DNA from: Pocillopora verrucosa | Taxonomy: Eukaryota; Cnidaria; Anthozoa; Scleractinia; Pocilloporidae | NCBI RefSeq assembly: GCF_036669915.1 | Contig: NC_089312.1 | Location: 1,484,801-1,548,800 of the forward strand | DNA: 64,000 nt | Direction of reading: 5' to 3' | In this document: positions 1 to 19,500 of the stretch, piece by piece | Layout: every line of letters starts with the position of its first letter | Numbering within the stretch: the stretch's first letter is position 1 | Notes under the pieces: model-generated | What the model was told of the DNA's origin: nothing | What the model saw: the letters and a program-made list of their open reading frames with translations, nothing else | Database searches by the model: none | Program-made: the position numbers and the translations under genes

Positions 1-2429
1 TGTGTGGTCGGGCCGGAGGGAACATATTTGGTTCTCAGTCAAGATTTCGGACCAAATGTTTTTTCCCGTTTGGCCCTCCCTTTAAGTCAATAAGGACAAT
101 AGGTACCCGAATTGAACATTTGTGCTGAGGCCTTTCAGTAATAAAGAACAGGTTACTTTGTAAAATAAGTCGCCGAAAATGTCTTATATCAAGAGAACAA
201 TAAATCCCCGTCGAATCTCGCGTCTAAACTGATTTCCTATATCGTTTCATAACTGATATGCATTTTCTTCCCAACCAAATTATTGCTCTTGACGCTTTTA
301 AGAATGAAAAACAAATAAACAAAAAGTTTTGTAAAGAGATGACAGAGGTTCTCGCTAAAAAATTCAATCGCTCTTCTGTTGCTCTTGATAGCGAAAAGCT
401 TATGAAAATTTTTAAAAGAACTCATTTTACGCATTAAATGGTCCATTGTTTGCCGCTCAGTAGAAGTAAACCCAAAGAAATCTCAAAAAACCTCACAGAA
501 CATTATCTGGAAAAGCTTTTGCTTTTGTCGTTTTCGGCTCGTAATTTTCAAACGTTTCTCTGCATGTGTTATTCAAACATTGCGTTTTGATTACCACGGC
601 AGGAAATCGATGGCAAGCGCGTGTTCTGTTACTAACATTAGAACTATTCTAAGGACTTTGGACAAAGGTGCATGCATTGTTTTGACGCATTTGGACTCAA
701 GCCCAGCTAGACTTCCATGCACCCTTAAGGCAGCGCGCAATTTTTTTAAAGTTGATCTGAACTGTTTCATAACACGAAATTTTGAAATCGAAGAGAACAA
801 CAAACTTAAAGGGCAGCTATTTTTATTTTTAGAAACTCTGCCTAAGTGAAGTGCCGAAAGGAAGGAAAACATTTTAATTGCGTGGGGGCATTTTGTTCTT
901 CAAACCAGTTAAATCGAATATTCACTCACTACTCCATGTTTACTGAGTCAACAGTTGAAACGTTTGAGGAGACTTTTAAAGGTTAGCTTTTAAGAAGCTT
1001 CGTGAAGCGACATAACGAGACAGAACGCATCCAACGGTTTTAAGCGCAGTGGGTAAGAAAGACATTTTAAATTCTTTTACTAATGAAGAGAATTGAAGCA
1101 TGAGGGACCTATTATTCAAGGCAAGCCAACCATAAAATCATGATGCAACTGAATAAAATTACCGCGTTTTCCTGGAGAAAACTGATTAACGTTCGGTCAC
1201 GGAATTCTTTCCCATTTGTCCGCAAAAAGTATATTCGTCGCGATAAAAGCTTTATCCTTACGGATCGATCGCATTTTGACCTGTTCCGATGAAAATTACC
1301 GCGTTTTCGACGCCACAAATAAATCTAATTAATTATTATTATTATTATTATATATGCAAATCCTCAGAATAGTTCTCGAAAAGGTCGAGGCAACACAACA
1401 TTGTAAGCCACCTAACATGGAGTTTGAAAACCTATTTGTTCAACTTATTTTTTAGTTCAATTTTCTATTATTTGACTTTCGAGATCATACCACCTGCGGC
1501 TAAGTTTGAATATTTTGTCCTTGTAGTGCGAAAATTGAGATTACTAAAGCGAAATTTAGCCATCATTGTAAGTCAGTATATCTGAAACACAAACACTGAA
1601 ATTCTCTTAAACGGAGAGCCCAGATTCATCTTGATGAATGTCGTAAGAATTCTGGCACGTTTAGTTGCGGCGAAAAGAAGTAAAAATTTTGTTTTCAAAT
1701 CGCACCTCAGTTCATGACTTCCGCTCATTTTAACATTTCGTTGAGTGCGCTTAACTTTGCCCCACTTCACTAATTTCTGAAAGCCTTTGAAAATGAGCTT
1801 ATAACTAAGAAAACTAACTTACCGGAGCATCAGTGAAAGCTCTGGAGTCATTGTATCGTAATCCAAGTTTTCGTATCCCACATTCTTCGCCAAGGGCTTT
1901 ACAACATCCCATACCGAACTACTTCAAAGCAACGTCCTCTAACGTCAGAGAGAACATACTTTGGGTTTATTAAGTCTGAAGCTAATCTGCATATTTTACC
2001 TTTGGGCGGGAATCCATAACTTAATGATCTTTCAAGCGCTAACAATGTAAATTGAATGCTCATTCAAGCTTGAGTATTTGAAGGGTATTTAAACTGAACA
2101 GCTGGGAATTTAACGCGGCAAAATCTGTGACAAAATTAGTCTTCGTCGGTAAACGTCTACTAAGTTACAAGACTCCTTTCATGAGTAAACCAAGACGAAA
2201 TTGCTCGATTTGAACGTATAGATATGGCTTTCAGCTGCCGAGTTAGTTAAAAGACCGCTAATTAAATATTCTTTTTTTCTCTCATGAGTTCCCGAGTCTC
2301 GTTTGTGTTGACTTCAGTCGAGCGTAGAGTTCTTTTATCAACTTTCAATCTCCCTGCCAATCTTCATCCTAATATGCATAACGTGAACATCAACGCTTCA
2401 ATGATTCACTTAACTAGAAACTCCCAACG
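1..2429. other. Intergenic stretch, no gene recognised
   Basis: AT-rich non-coding sequence with many stops in all frames. The open frames near 580-870 on both strands lie over each other, have no recognisable family and no convincing splice partners. A short TTA run lies near 1335-1350. I see no RNA gene and no clear mobile element here. The last few hundred bases presumably hold the promoter and 5' UTR of the downstream membrane-protein gene, but no TATA box or initiator can be called with confidence. Confidence 0.5.
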
Positions 2430-4436
2430 ATGGCTGACTTCAGAAAGTGGTTAAGAATTGTATTGACTGAGGAATTTCGAGTCAAAAGCCTTTTCCTGTG
2501 GTTTTCAAGTCCAGAGCTATTTGCCGAATCACCGGTAAGTTTGTACAGTAGGTTGAAAACAGACAAACAATTGCATGCAACTTGAAAGCGAAATCGATTT
2601 TAATTACATCAGGGAGGTTTCAGGATTGTTCAGTGTGGACACCACAATTATTTAAAAAGTTTTGATATGCTCTCTATTTCCCTTTTATAGTTTGCTTTTA
2701 AAAACGAATTGTCAGATTTTTGGTTCAATTATTGCACTATCCATAGTGAGTAAAGTAAAGAGAGAGATTCCAGACTGTGAGTAGGTCCCTTGGGTTGTAG
2801 CTTTGAGGGAATTGTTGACTGCAAATGTTTTAGACACGCATTCTTTCTGATCAAGTGTTCGGTAATTCATTTAGCGAAGTAGTTTCAGCGGTCGAGGAAT
2901 TCTTGTTTCAATCGACAATTTGGTGACATTCCCTGATTCTCACCTTCTAGTTTACTAGGCTAGTATAGAATGTTCTAAAACTGGAAATTTACATAAATTC
3001 CTTCCAATAACCTTAAGCTGCGTAGTTCGAAATCTTTTGGTCAAGAGTATTTTTCAGGCCCGCTGTTTTAAATTAAATTCGTATGCTGATGTAGTCTAAC
3101 CGAATCTCGAAGAAATCAAGACAACCTTCGACATTTCTACGGATTTATTTGTGCATATGATTTCTTTCATTGTTCTCGATAATGTTCAAGACAAAGAGAG
3201 CCGAAAATTCTCCAGGAACGGAGAGTACTCTTTTTTCCATTCTTCAATTCTTTTTTTTTTTTTCTTTTTTTTTTTACCAAATTCGAACACACGTCATAGG
3301 CAACCGAATAACTAATCTTATCACTGGAAAGCCATAAAGATGCAGACGATAGCGCAGGAAGGAAATGGATGTTTTTTTATCACGCTTGAATGATTCCTAT
3401 GCGCTTTGGCATGCCTCTTGTGTGTCAGATTCCCCGCTCGCGTTTGAACCAATCAGAGATCCTTACAGTTTGACGTAAAATGAAAGGAAACGAGGTGTCT
3501 CTGGCAGAGCTGCGACCCGACAGCTCTTCGGATTCGATCGGCTCTCACGATGACATCCGACAATTGTTGTCGAGAATGTAAACCTGCGGTAGGTAGAGGA
3601 CAATATTCCTTTAGTTTTATACAGAAAGTTTCAATTTGCAATAACAATTCATTTTCTTGAATCTTTTCCAGTGGTTTCCACCATCGTTGTTTATCATATA
3701 TCGTCTGGTTATTACCGCGTGGTCTGTGATTATCACTGTGGAAAGCACGTTTGCTACGCCTAGCTATTTATGGTTGTTGCAGTTGGATAACTGGAGTATC
3801 TCGCTAAGTTGCCTATATTTCGTTCTCGCCACATTCCTCCTGATCTACTACGCTGTTAAAACATGCAAAAGTGAAGAGAACAAAGAAATCCCTAAGAAAA
3901 CAGAAAAAAGCTACTTTGCTGAAGATGAACGCGAGAATGAATCCGAGCTGTTATGGACCGCAAACGAGGAAGACGAGTTGCACAGAGAACTCCCGCGTCG
4001 CGAAGAAAGATTACCGTGTTACCATGCAGTACTCTGGGTCTTACAAACTCTGGTGGGAAACAGCATATTAGTTGTCATCCTTTGTTATGTCACACTGGAA
4101 GAACAATTTAACGTATTAGAATTTGCTAAGTTCCTGTCCATCACTATTTTCATGGTTGCTGAGGCAATTTTCAGTTTTGCACCAATCAGATTGCTTCATT
4201 TTATTTATTCGTATGTGTTTTCATTAACATACGTCCTAGTCGTTCTTATGTACTACTTTGTATTTGTCGATGAGCGTGTCTCCGAGCTTCCGAGCTTTGT
4301 GAACAGAATAGACGACCCTCTTTCTTCAACAGTGGTTTTCATGATACTAATCGTTGGACAGCCGTTGTTTCAGTTGTTATACTTTACAGTCCATAAGCTG
4401 AACTGTTATGTGTACGTCAAGTATTTTAGTTACTAA
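2430..4436 (+). CDS. Rolling stone-like multi-pass membrane protein
   Basis: Two coding exons, 2430-2534 and 3672-4436, joined in phase 0 (donor gtaagt, acceptor tcttttccag), give a 289-residue protein. The first exon encodes a short polar N-terminus that runs into residues SSPELFAESP, the region that precedes the first helix in Drosophila rolling stone (Rost) relatives. Exon 2 shows about six hydrophobic segments (roughly residues 36-60, 76-97, 153-175, 182-205, 210-235 and 252-275). An acidic, charged loop of about 55 residues lies between helices 2 and 3. Rost is needed for myoblast fusion in flies; the role of cnidarian relatives is not established. Seen: exon structure and membrane topology. 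Inferred: family membership from overall pattern, not alignment. A long intron (2535-3671) carries a poly-T tract near 3249-3275. An AATAAA at 4936-4941 could end the transcript. Confidence 0.8.
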
Positions 4437-4935
4437 ATGAACATTAGTTATCATAAGGGCGTAGTTGATCATTTTTTTTTATCATCGCAAGTTAAGTGAG
4501 ATAGGCCAAGTCCAAAAAGGTTCATAGTACTATTAATGAGTAGGTTTGGATGGTAAGTAAGTATCCCAAGGTCTTTTAATCTAAGCGCAAACTGCACGTA
4601 CGATGCTTCGGTCACATGAAGAGTTGCATACATGAAATGCGCGGGGATAGTAGAGCCACTAACTAAGGTAGAATTGTTCCCTCTACCCACGGATACTACC
4701 AATTCTCTTTCAAAACATGCCTTTGATGCAAGACAGTGTGTGCACCCGAAACTCAATGCTAAGCATGCAATTTCTTCCTTTGTCTTCCCTTGTAAATACG
4801 ACTAACATTTAATTATAATGTAGGAGATGTGATTAACGAGGCGATTTTTGGCTCGCCTTTTAGCGGTTTTGAGAATATATTCTTTAGACAACTGTTTTGT
4901 AGCACAGGATGTGTAATTTTATCCTGTGAAAAAAT

Positions 4936-4941
4936 AATAAA
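4936..4941 (+). terminator. AATAAA polyadenylation signal, rolling stone-like gene
   Basis: Perfect AATAAA hexamer 500 bases after the stop codon at 4436, the first such hexamer seen downstream on this strand. It would give a 3' UTR of about 0.5 kb. Confidence 0.45.
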
Positions 4942-6021
4942 GACATCATTATCATTGTTTCTTAAAGGAAAAATTTTGAAGCGCCTACAGAATGTGGTTC
5001 CTCTTTCGGGTGAAGCAACCCTATTTAAAACCCATCGTGGAAAGTACACCCCCCCCCCCTCCCTTCCTTCGGCTCACGAGAGAAATTCGATCGATCACTG
5101 TGTATAAAGAGGCATTTTGCTGCTAAAAGTACAATGTAAACAAAGGAAAGAAGCGGTAATGTTGGGAATTAAGGTTTTATTAATAACCGCTCTTTGTTTT
5201 CATGATCGAAAGTTTTCTCAACAGTGCTTTGATCAAGACAATTGCGTTGAATTAACTTGTTTTAATTGTGTAAATGTCACACAACAGTTTGTTTGACTTA
5301 CATTATTCCATCTTTGAAATTTTGAAATCAAATATTAAATGGAATCGCGTATTTGTAAAACTAGAAGTATTAAGATAAAAAATTTCAATATTGGTCATGC
5401 ACATTTAGCCAATTCTTTAGGCCCAAAAACATATTATCAGCGTAATATTTCATACATAAACGGAACTTTCCTCATTCTTTTATTGAATGAAAAATTTATA
5501 TTCAATTAAAAATAACTGCCAAGAATAAGATGAAGAACTTGCTACACAAACGTGATAAAATCTCTCATAATTCTACAGAACGTTAACGATTAACCACTCA
5601 TTTCACTTCCTTGATTGACAGATAGGTCCGTACTTGACGTCCCACGCTTCCGGTCAGTTTGTTGAGAAGCCACTCAATGTCACCGACTTAAGTTTTTTTC
5701 AGAGAACCACACTTTACGATCAAATGAAAAATCTTCAGTTGCGCAGGTAGAAGGCCGCCAAAACACACATTTGAATGTGTAATCGGGAATTTCTGTTTGA
5801 CTTTTTTGGCAGCTCTATACACAAAATCAACTGCCTGTTTGTCTTTAATAATGGAAACATCTTTCATTTTCAAACACTGGCAACATTTTATTTAACGTTG
5901 CACGCCTTTAATAGAAAATCTGCGAGATTTGAGTATATTTGAACGGAGACTTTTATGAAGTTATAGTGTTTTAATCTTGTGAAAAACTTCACCAGGGTAG
6001 CACAGAGAGGTAACATGCAAA
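4942..6021. other. Intergenic stretch, nothing recognised
   Basis: AT-rich, stop-rich DNA between the rolling stone-like gene and the protease gene. It contains a C-homopolymer near 5049-5060. An open frame on the minus strand at 5688-5873 has no recognisable product. The 3' end of this stretch should hold the protease promoter and 5' UTR. Confidence 0.4.
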
Positions 6022-11984
<5,963 letters not shown>

Positions 11985-12052
11985 TCATTAAAAATCGATT
12001 AGAAATGTGAACACGAAATATTGTTCTCCTTTGTTTTTTATTAACTATCGAG

Positions 12053-12058
12053 AATAAA
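12053..12058 (+). terminator. AATAAA polyadenylation signal, ShKT protease
   Basis: AATAAA 69 bases after the protease stop codon (TAA ending at 11984), a typical spacing for a short 3' UTR. Confidence 0.7.
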
Positions 12059-13588
12059 ACGGTTAAAAATACAAGGCTATCCAACGGTGTATTTACTATA
12101 TAGGATTTAAGGAGCTTGGAAATCGAATGAAACAAATTTTCTTAGGTCACAGATCTTCATAAACGTAAATGGATATAACGTGAATCTCTCTTTCCTGGAA
12201 CTCACAGGTTCTATTTGAGCCCCGTTGATGGCTCAGCTCACATATCGTAAAACAGGTTTTGGTTAGTCATCGTGGTAAATAACACTTTCAAAAGAGAATT
12301 GTAATCGTTTTTCTCTTTTGATGTGGTCACTTCAGATGTAGATCGTGACTTTTCGACTTACTGGTAGTCTTCTTCAGGCGATGAGTTCGATTTAGTACGC
12401 GTAACCTATACTCTGTGGCGCTCAGCTGTGATTGAATGGAATTCCACGACTGCGATGGTACATCTTCGGATCAGATTCACTCTGTGGTCCGCTACCGCAC
12501 GGCACTCCTGCTGTTGTGGTTTTGACTCTTTTGACTTCGATACGTTTTCTCAGTCAATTAAATGGCTCATCTTATTTTTGGCCAAACTCCCTGATTTTAA
12601 CTGCAGTTAACCTGTAAAGTTTAATTCGTCACTCATCCACGAAAAGTAACTTTGAATTTTATTTCAATAATTATTTGCGAATGAAATAATTAGCCAGCTA
12701 CCAAAATTACCAAAAACAAAAATAACAATTTCGTTTTCTTGAACCTCACCTATGTGCAGTTCTCTTAAACGTTCTAGGAAGCTATGGAACTTGACTGTAT
12801 ACAAAGGTCTCAAAGGCAAAAAAATTGTGGTTTCGGAAGCCACAACTAGTAAGGAATCAATCTCGACCTCATTTCTTCAACTTGCCTTGTTTTTATCCAA
12901 TTTCCTTTTTCGTTATCTTTTACTCCATCTCCACCTTACAAAGTTAAGTAGAATTGATTGCCCCTATACGAATCCAAAGCGTTTTGATTCTATTCAGTAC
13001 ACTTTAAAGAGAACTACGTTCGTTTTTGCAGTAACTATAATACGCCTTGTCTTCCACTATTTTCAAACGCACATTCTGCCTTGCGCCAACCGCAATTATC
13101 CTGTTGCGTTGATGTCACGTAATTAAAGTGCGGCTCCGCTCCGTTGTGAAAGGGGGAAAAATACTTGAATAAACGTGAAAAGAGAAAAGATCCTAGCGAA
13201 TTACCTGGGAAAAAAATGTACCAAGCAACATCCCAGCGGATTTATTTAAGGCTTACTCCTTTACTTAGTCGATGCAAGACGGAAAATCAACTGACAGTGA
13301 ATCAATCCGCCGAAAATTTGCTTGAGTCTTGAGGCTAAAATCATTGTGATTGTTGACTACGTGATCTGAAAGGAACTCGAATAATCTTATCAAGCGCGCA
13401 AAATATGCCGGGTGGGTAGTTTCCGCTTGAGGACTGAAAGGCATTGTGGATGGTATATTTGGGGGTGGATTTGAAATTGAACGACCGCCGACGGCTCGCT
13501 CGTGCTGTCTTTGTTTAATAACATTTTATTGTGTTCTTAGAAATACACAGGGTTTGTCCTATAGAGGAATTATAACATCAAAACATCA
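12059..13588. other. Intergenic stretch, no gene recognised
   Basis: About 1.5 kb between the protease and ABLIM genes. The longest open frame (12752-13126, plus strand, 124 codons) has no recognisable domain, is compositionally like translated non-coding AT-rich DNA and lacks splice partners, so I do not call it. The 3' part should contain the ABLIM promoter and 5' UTR. Confidence 0.4.
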
Positions 13589-16500
13589 ATGGGTAAGTGA
13601 GATCGCAAATCAAAGCCAATAATTAATTTTTACAATCCTCGAATACTTCGCGATTTTAAAGTTTAGAGCTCAGAGCATTTCGAGTTGTTTTCTTTCTGAT
13701 GTGCTTTATCTTTTAGACAGGGAATCCTCGCTTCGCTGTTTTCGATGTAGGAAGGTTTGCGCAGGTGAATCGCTGCGAGTGAACGATCAGCTTTTTCATG
13801 CCGACTGCCTGGTTTGCTTGGGTAAGTAAAACAGAAACGAACGCAGATTTGGAGCGTAATTTTTGCTTCCAATCGCGTATCGCGTGTCATCGCTATTCAT
13901 TCGGCACAGAAATTTGCATGTTTGAAATTCACGTCATTTTTTTGTCTTAAAAATGGACGATCTGTGGCGGTTCAAACAACTGTTTTCCGGGATTAGAATA
14001 TTTGATATGTTTCGTCCAGAAATTAAGGTATCTACCGCGAATGACCGTTTAGTGTTTGTCGTCGATATGTGCCTGCGGATACCACATAAGGCCTGACATG
14101 ACTACTTGCTTTAAAAATTGTCTTAAAAGGTTCGTATGGCAAATTGATATTTAAATAAATAATCAAATGGCTAGCGTCTGAGTGGTAAATCTTTTAAAGG
14201 CGATTATCAGATGTGACGCCTTATTTTCCGATCCGCTGTACTTTTCATTTCAAGATCTTGACCTAAGGTAAAAAGGCAATGAAATCGAATTTTCTCTATT
14301 GAAAATTGCACGAAACGTTGGCAAGGGCGCTCATTATTATTCATCATATTCATATGTAACTCAAGTCGTTGTTTATATTTCCACCCTCAAAGCTAACAAA
14401 ATAAAACTACAGGTATTGTTTGGTGCCATTAAGCGTTGTTAAATACATTGTAATTATTTGTTCGCCGTTTTTAATTCGTCGTTAATTTTAAGTGTGTTGG
14501 AGCCTGTGCCAGTTTGTGTAGACAAGCTGAACTAAAAGTTTAACGTTCGTGTTAACTGGTCCGAGAAATGCATATTAACGGTTTAACGAATGTTAATAGC
14601 TTCATTGTTTCCAAACTATGAAATATCTGGCGAAAATTCGATTCTCGAAAATCCATAATTAAACCTTTTTGTGAAAAAAGTCGTCAATTAGATTTACTGA
14701 AATGATAGTAAGAACCCTAGCTTCGAACCACAAGTTAAACCATTAAAGTAAAAATATTTAGTCGTAATTTGATATCACTATCTTTTAGAATTAATTAAGC
14801 CACAAGTGATATTGTCTTCACTAGACCTTGATCGATTAATCAATCATTTGATGAAAGGGATGATTGAATTACAAAGCGGGAAAGATAACAGTTCCATAGG
14901 GAAGGATAGATAGTTATGTTGAGTCCCTTGTGCAGATTGTGAAGCAGACTTCCAGACCTGATTGTTTTTTATTAAAAAAAACAATAGGTACAAACACAAG
15001 GCTTTTTACAAGGTTTTTTGCTATTGCAAAATTTTAAGCAATTGCAAATATGTGTCAGTGAGAGAGACATTTCTTATCAAAATTCTCTTTGTATGTTCCG
15101 ACCCTTTTGAAGACTTGTCATTGAAGACAAAATGATTCGTGTGGAGAGAATAATTAAGGACATTTTTCATGCCTTTAACATTAAAAAAAAAGATGACAGT
15201 GCACCTTTTTCTAAAAGAAAAGAGTATAATTATGCTTAGATTCATTGGTGTGAAATTAAGATTTCTAAGGTTTATTTCTATGCAACTGTGTGCAAATTTA
15301 GATGCTTTGCCAGAAGGTTGGCAGCCTGAGTGAATTCTTTGTCACTTCCTATGGCCAAAGGCTAGACTGGTTTCCAAATTCTAACATTCTTTTTTTATTT
15401 GGCCTGACCAGTCACCCATACAGTAAAACCACTTTCATCAAGCAAATAATTTTAATTGTAAGATATTGGCCCCATTTGGTATTCTTATAATCTAGGACAT
15501 AATTACCTTGTGTAATAACCAATTCAGCCTGTAGTGGTGTCTTACAAGGGCAAGTTAATGTTAAGAAGCTTGCAATCATTTATTCAACCCACCATGTTTG
15601 ATTTGGAGATATAGGTGGTGGGTGGAGGGGGGTAGGGAAAGGCAAAAAGATGCCAGCCCAAAGAGGCTGTTGAAAAGCAAAGCACCCCCCAATTAGTTGC
15701 GCATCACTGCAATCTGGAAATTAGCATGTAACTGATCCTAATGAGCTAAATTAAAACCAGAAGCACTGTCTTGCGAAAAAAACAAAATACACACAGAACT
15801 GGTGAGTGAAATGGTGAAACATTTGCTTGAGCCAGGAAAGAAATGGCTTTGATGAAACCTCCTCTGTAGTCACAAATATGAGCTTATATTTGCTGCCCTC
15901 TATATTTTTCAATCAACAATCCTTGAGTGTAGCTGCTGTTAATTTATTTGACAATGTTTCTTCCATTTGATTGTAAATGATACTTTGAAGCAGACAAACT
16001 ACTGCACTCAAAGGTTTACCCATTATAATTTGTTTGATGGAAAGATGGTATATTATATTCTGATGGTATACTATATTTTGTTTTTTTTTCTAATCAATAA
16101 TAGAAATGGCTTCACAAAAACCTTCTCTGCTGATGCAAATACAAGTTGATATTTGCCCAACTCTATACCCTCCAAATGACAATCCACAAAAGCAAATTAA
16201 TAAATGAAGATTAAAGTGATCTTTGCAAGGATAAACACTACTTAAGCAATAGTGAAAATAAGGCCTTAAAAAAAAGAAGGTTTATTTTCACTACTACCTA
16301 AGTAGTGTTCATTACCACAAAGGTTACTTGCATCTTCTCTATTACATCATTGCAACTTAGAATCCTTGCTATACTAGAGATACATGCATCCATTATTTGC
16401 CATACAAAAATTCAATGTTATAACTATCAAGTTGTACTACCACTTCATCATGAAAACAATTGAGATAACATTCTGATTTGATTAAAACAGTGTGTGGCAA

Positions 16501-19500
16501 GGACTTGGAAAATATTGGATTTTTTGTGGAAAGCAACCAGTATTACTGTCCTGAAGACTTCCAGGAACGCTTTGGCACAAAATGCTTCATTTGTCATCTC
16601 TTTGTGGAAGGAGAAGGAATCAACATTGGTAATAATGCATATCATTTGCGCTGCTTTGTTTGCACTGGTTGCAGGTGAGGTTTTTTTTAATGTTCTTTTA
16701 TTATTTATACTTGAAAAACAACCTTTACCTGGGACCATTTAAATTTAAAACAAAGTAACAGTGATTGTCAAGCATGAGGGTATATTAGTAATGGTAAGAC
16801 TGATTGGAGTTCAATTCAGTCTGTAATCATATGAGTGATTAACAAAATCAGATGATGGCAAGTATGAGAACAAAAATCTCATGGTGTTGTTGGTGTCATA
16901 ACAACCAACCTATTTTGCAGTTGTGGACAAAAAAATTATGGTTTCTATTGCAAATGTCTCCCCTTAGATTATAGTAATCACAATATATTTCAAATATAAT
17001 AAAACAATACACTCTACCTGTTCATGCAATCCTTCATTTGATGTCAAATATAACTATATTTCTTTAGACTACTCTGACACACCATCTCTTCCATGTATTC
17101 AATGTATTCAAACACCATCTTTTGCATTTGTTGTAGAAATCCATTTCCTCCAGGAGAGAAGGTTGTTGCTAAGGGTAACCATTACCTCTGCCAACAGTGC
17201 AATTCAAAGGAGATAAACAATGATTCAAGAGTACGCAAACTTGATAGTAAGTTCAACTGAAAATTGTGGTAAGGAAAATTAAGTCAAAGCAGTTTAGAAA
17301 AATTTTATACCAAGATGTCAGACTGAATTTAAACTGCTTTGTATACATTTATGGGATAATTAGTTTTCCTCTGATTTTTAATGCTGTGAATTTCTCTTTA
17401 GGGTGTGCAGGTTGTGGAGAAGATATTCGCAGTGGCCAGTCATTGTTAGCTCTGGAGAAACAATGGCATCTTTGGTGCTTTACATGTACAAAATGTGGCT
17501 GCTTGCTGGCTGGAGAGTACATGGGCAGGTTAGTTCAATCACATATAATATCTATTTTATTTTCAGGACGGTTTCCTGAAAAATTGAACCAGGCTGTTGT
17601 TACTTAATTGTTTACAGTGCTGAGCCTCAAGGTTTAGAGTCAGTCTGTTTTGTCATAAGTTGTGTTCTATGGAGATCAACCATTGCAACTGGAAACACTT
17701 TAACTCAGCCCTGTAGCAGTTGATAATCCAACACATAAGGAAAGGTGACATTTTTTCCTAGTGAGTCCCCAATTCTTGGACATACCATCTTCTTTACGTT
17801 TCTTGAGATAACTTCTTCTCTTTGGTTACTAAATTGTGATGGATGGGAGGTCTACAAGTCTGTTGTTTTTTTGTTATTTTTAGGGATGGAAAGCCTTACT
17901 GTGAGAAAGATTATCAAGCAGAGTTTGGTGTGACTTGTGCTGGCTGTGGTGGATATATTATTGGAAAGGTCCTACAGGTAAAGTAGCTATGCAGCCATGT
18001 TCAAATTTGTTGGATAAACACATGTCCAGGGGGTTAGAATTGAACAATGACAAGAGGCAGGGGTCAGAATAAACCAGGGCAGGGGGGGATGCTGGCTTCA
18101 AAGATGGATGAGATAAAGATGGATTACAAATTTTATGTTTGAAAAAGCTATACTTCACTGTACAAGATTCACAAATTGTTTTGTATTCCTTTAATCAGAT
18201 GATAGTTGTTGAGTATTTTGTGGAGGGCCATCAGATAGTTATTCCCTAACTGATTAGCCTTGGGCCATTAGTGCAGCTCTCTTTTCCTATTCTCAGTCCC
18301 CATTCTGTTTCCCCCCCCCCCCCTCCCCCTCCCCCCTCCCCCCTCCCCCCTCCCCCCTCCCCCTACCCCCTCCCCCCTCCCCTCTTCTTGTGGCCCCATT
18401 CCTCAGTTATTTTTTCTAAAAATAAAAATGCTGGCTGATTTGTTTGTTTCAGGCTGGTGAAAAACATTATCACCCTCATTGCTCACGCTGTGCAAGGTGT
18501 CATGGAGTGTTTGGTGAGGGTCAAGAGATGTTTTTGCAAGGTAAGGATCTATTGTGAAAGCTTTATAGCCAAAATCAATCCATTATCTTGAGGATTCTTT
18601 TTATGAGTCCTGTGAGTGAGCTGACCCAGTAATTGTGATCAATTTTAACTTTGGTTAGAATTTCAGCCTATTTCTAAACTGAGACTTTAGCCTACTCAGG
18701 GTGATCAAGGGGCAGGCTTTCAAGTTTCATCCACATCAGTGGGGTGGGATGGGGTGATTTTGTTGTAAAGTTACCAAACATTTAGTCACAGTCAGGCTGA
18801 CAACTCATTCTTGTCTCACACTGGTTTTGAAATGAGAAAATAATCAGAAAAGATCTCAAAGACTAAGCCAGTCAAGTTCTCTTTGCTCATATGATGAGGC
18901 CCATTGTGTGAACAGATGATGATCTATCTCAAATTTGTTTACAGGATCTGAAATTTGGCATCCAGATTGTAGCTTTGCAGCAGCTCAGAATGGTGAACTG
19001 GAAACAGACTCTGTGAGTTACTTATCTAAACTAAATCGCAAACATGCTTTACAGAAACGTAACTTAAATTCTTTCGGTTATTGTTACAACGGTTGCAATT
19101 TATGATTTCTAGTAAGTCAATGCGAGATAAAAAATAAACTGTTTAAATTTTTTTTTGGTGGGAGATGCAAGTGTGCAGCATACTGGACTTCTGAACGAAG
19201 GTTTCAAAAATTAAGCTTAACCATGGATTATTGTGTAGTGTTCTTGGACAAGCAAGTATGAGTATGAGTGAGTATCAGGAAAACTTAGCAAAATACGTGG
19301 GGGAGCGGGGTGCCTGCGGTGGGATAGCGCTCCTTGAGAATTGGTTATACTCCTGGTTAATGGTATGACTCACCTTAAGACTCTCTGCAGCTCCGTAGTA
19401 GAGCATCCGCGTGCAGAAATCCGCAAATCTGGGGTTCGAGCCCTCGTGGCTACTTAGGTTTTTTTTTTGTTTGTTTTGTTTTGTTTTTTTCTTCTGTGTC

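Noticed and set aside
12752..13126. 124-codon plus-strand frame between the protease and ABLIM genes
   Set aside because: No recognisable domain, odd composition typical of translated AT-rich non-coding DNA, and no splice partners.
18309..18388. G-quadruplex-like regulatory element from the C-rich tract
   Set aside because: Simple C/T low-complexity sequence in an intron; no supporting context beyond composition.
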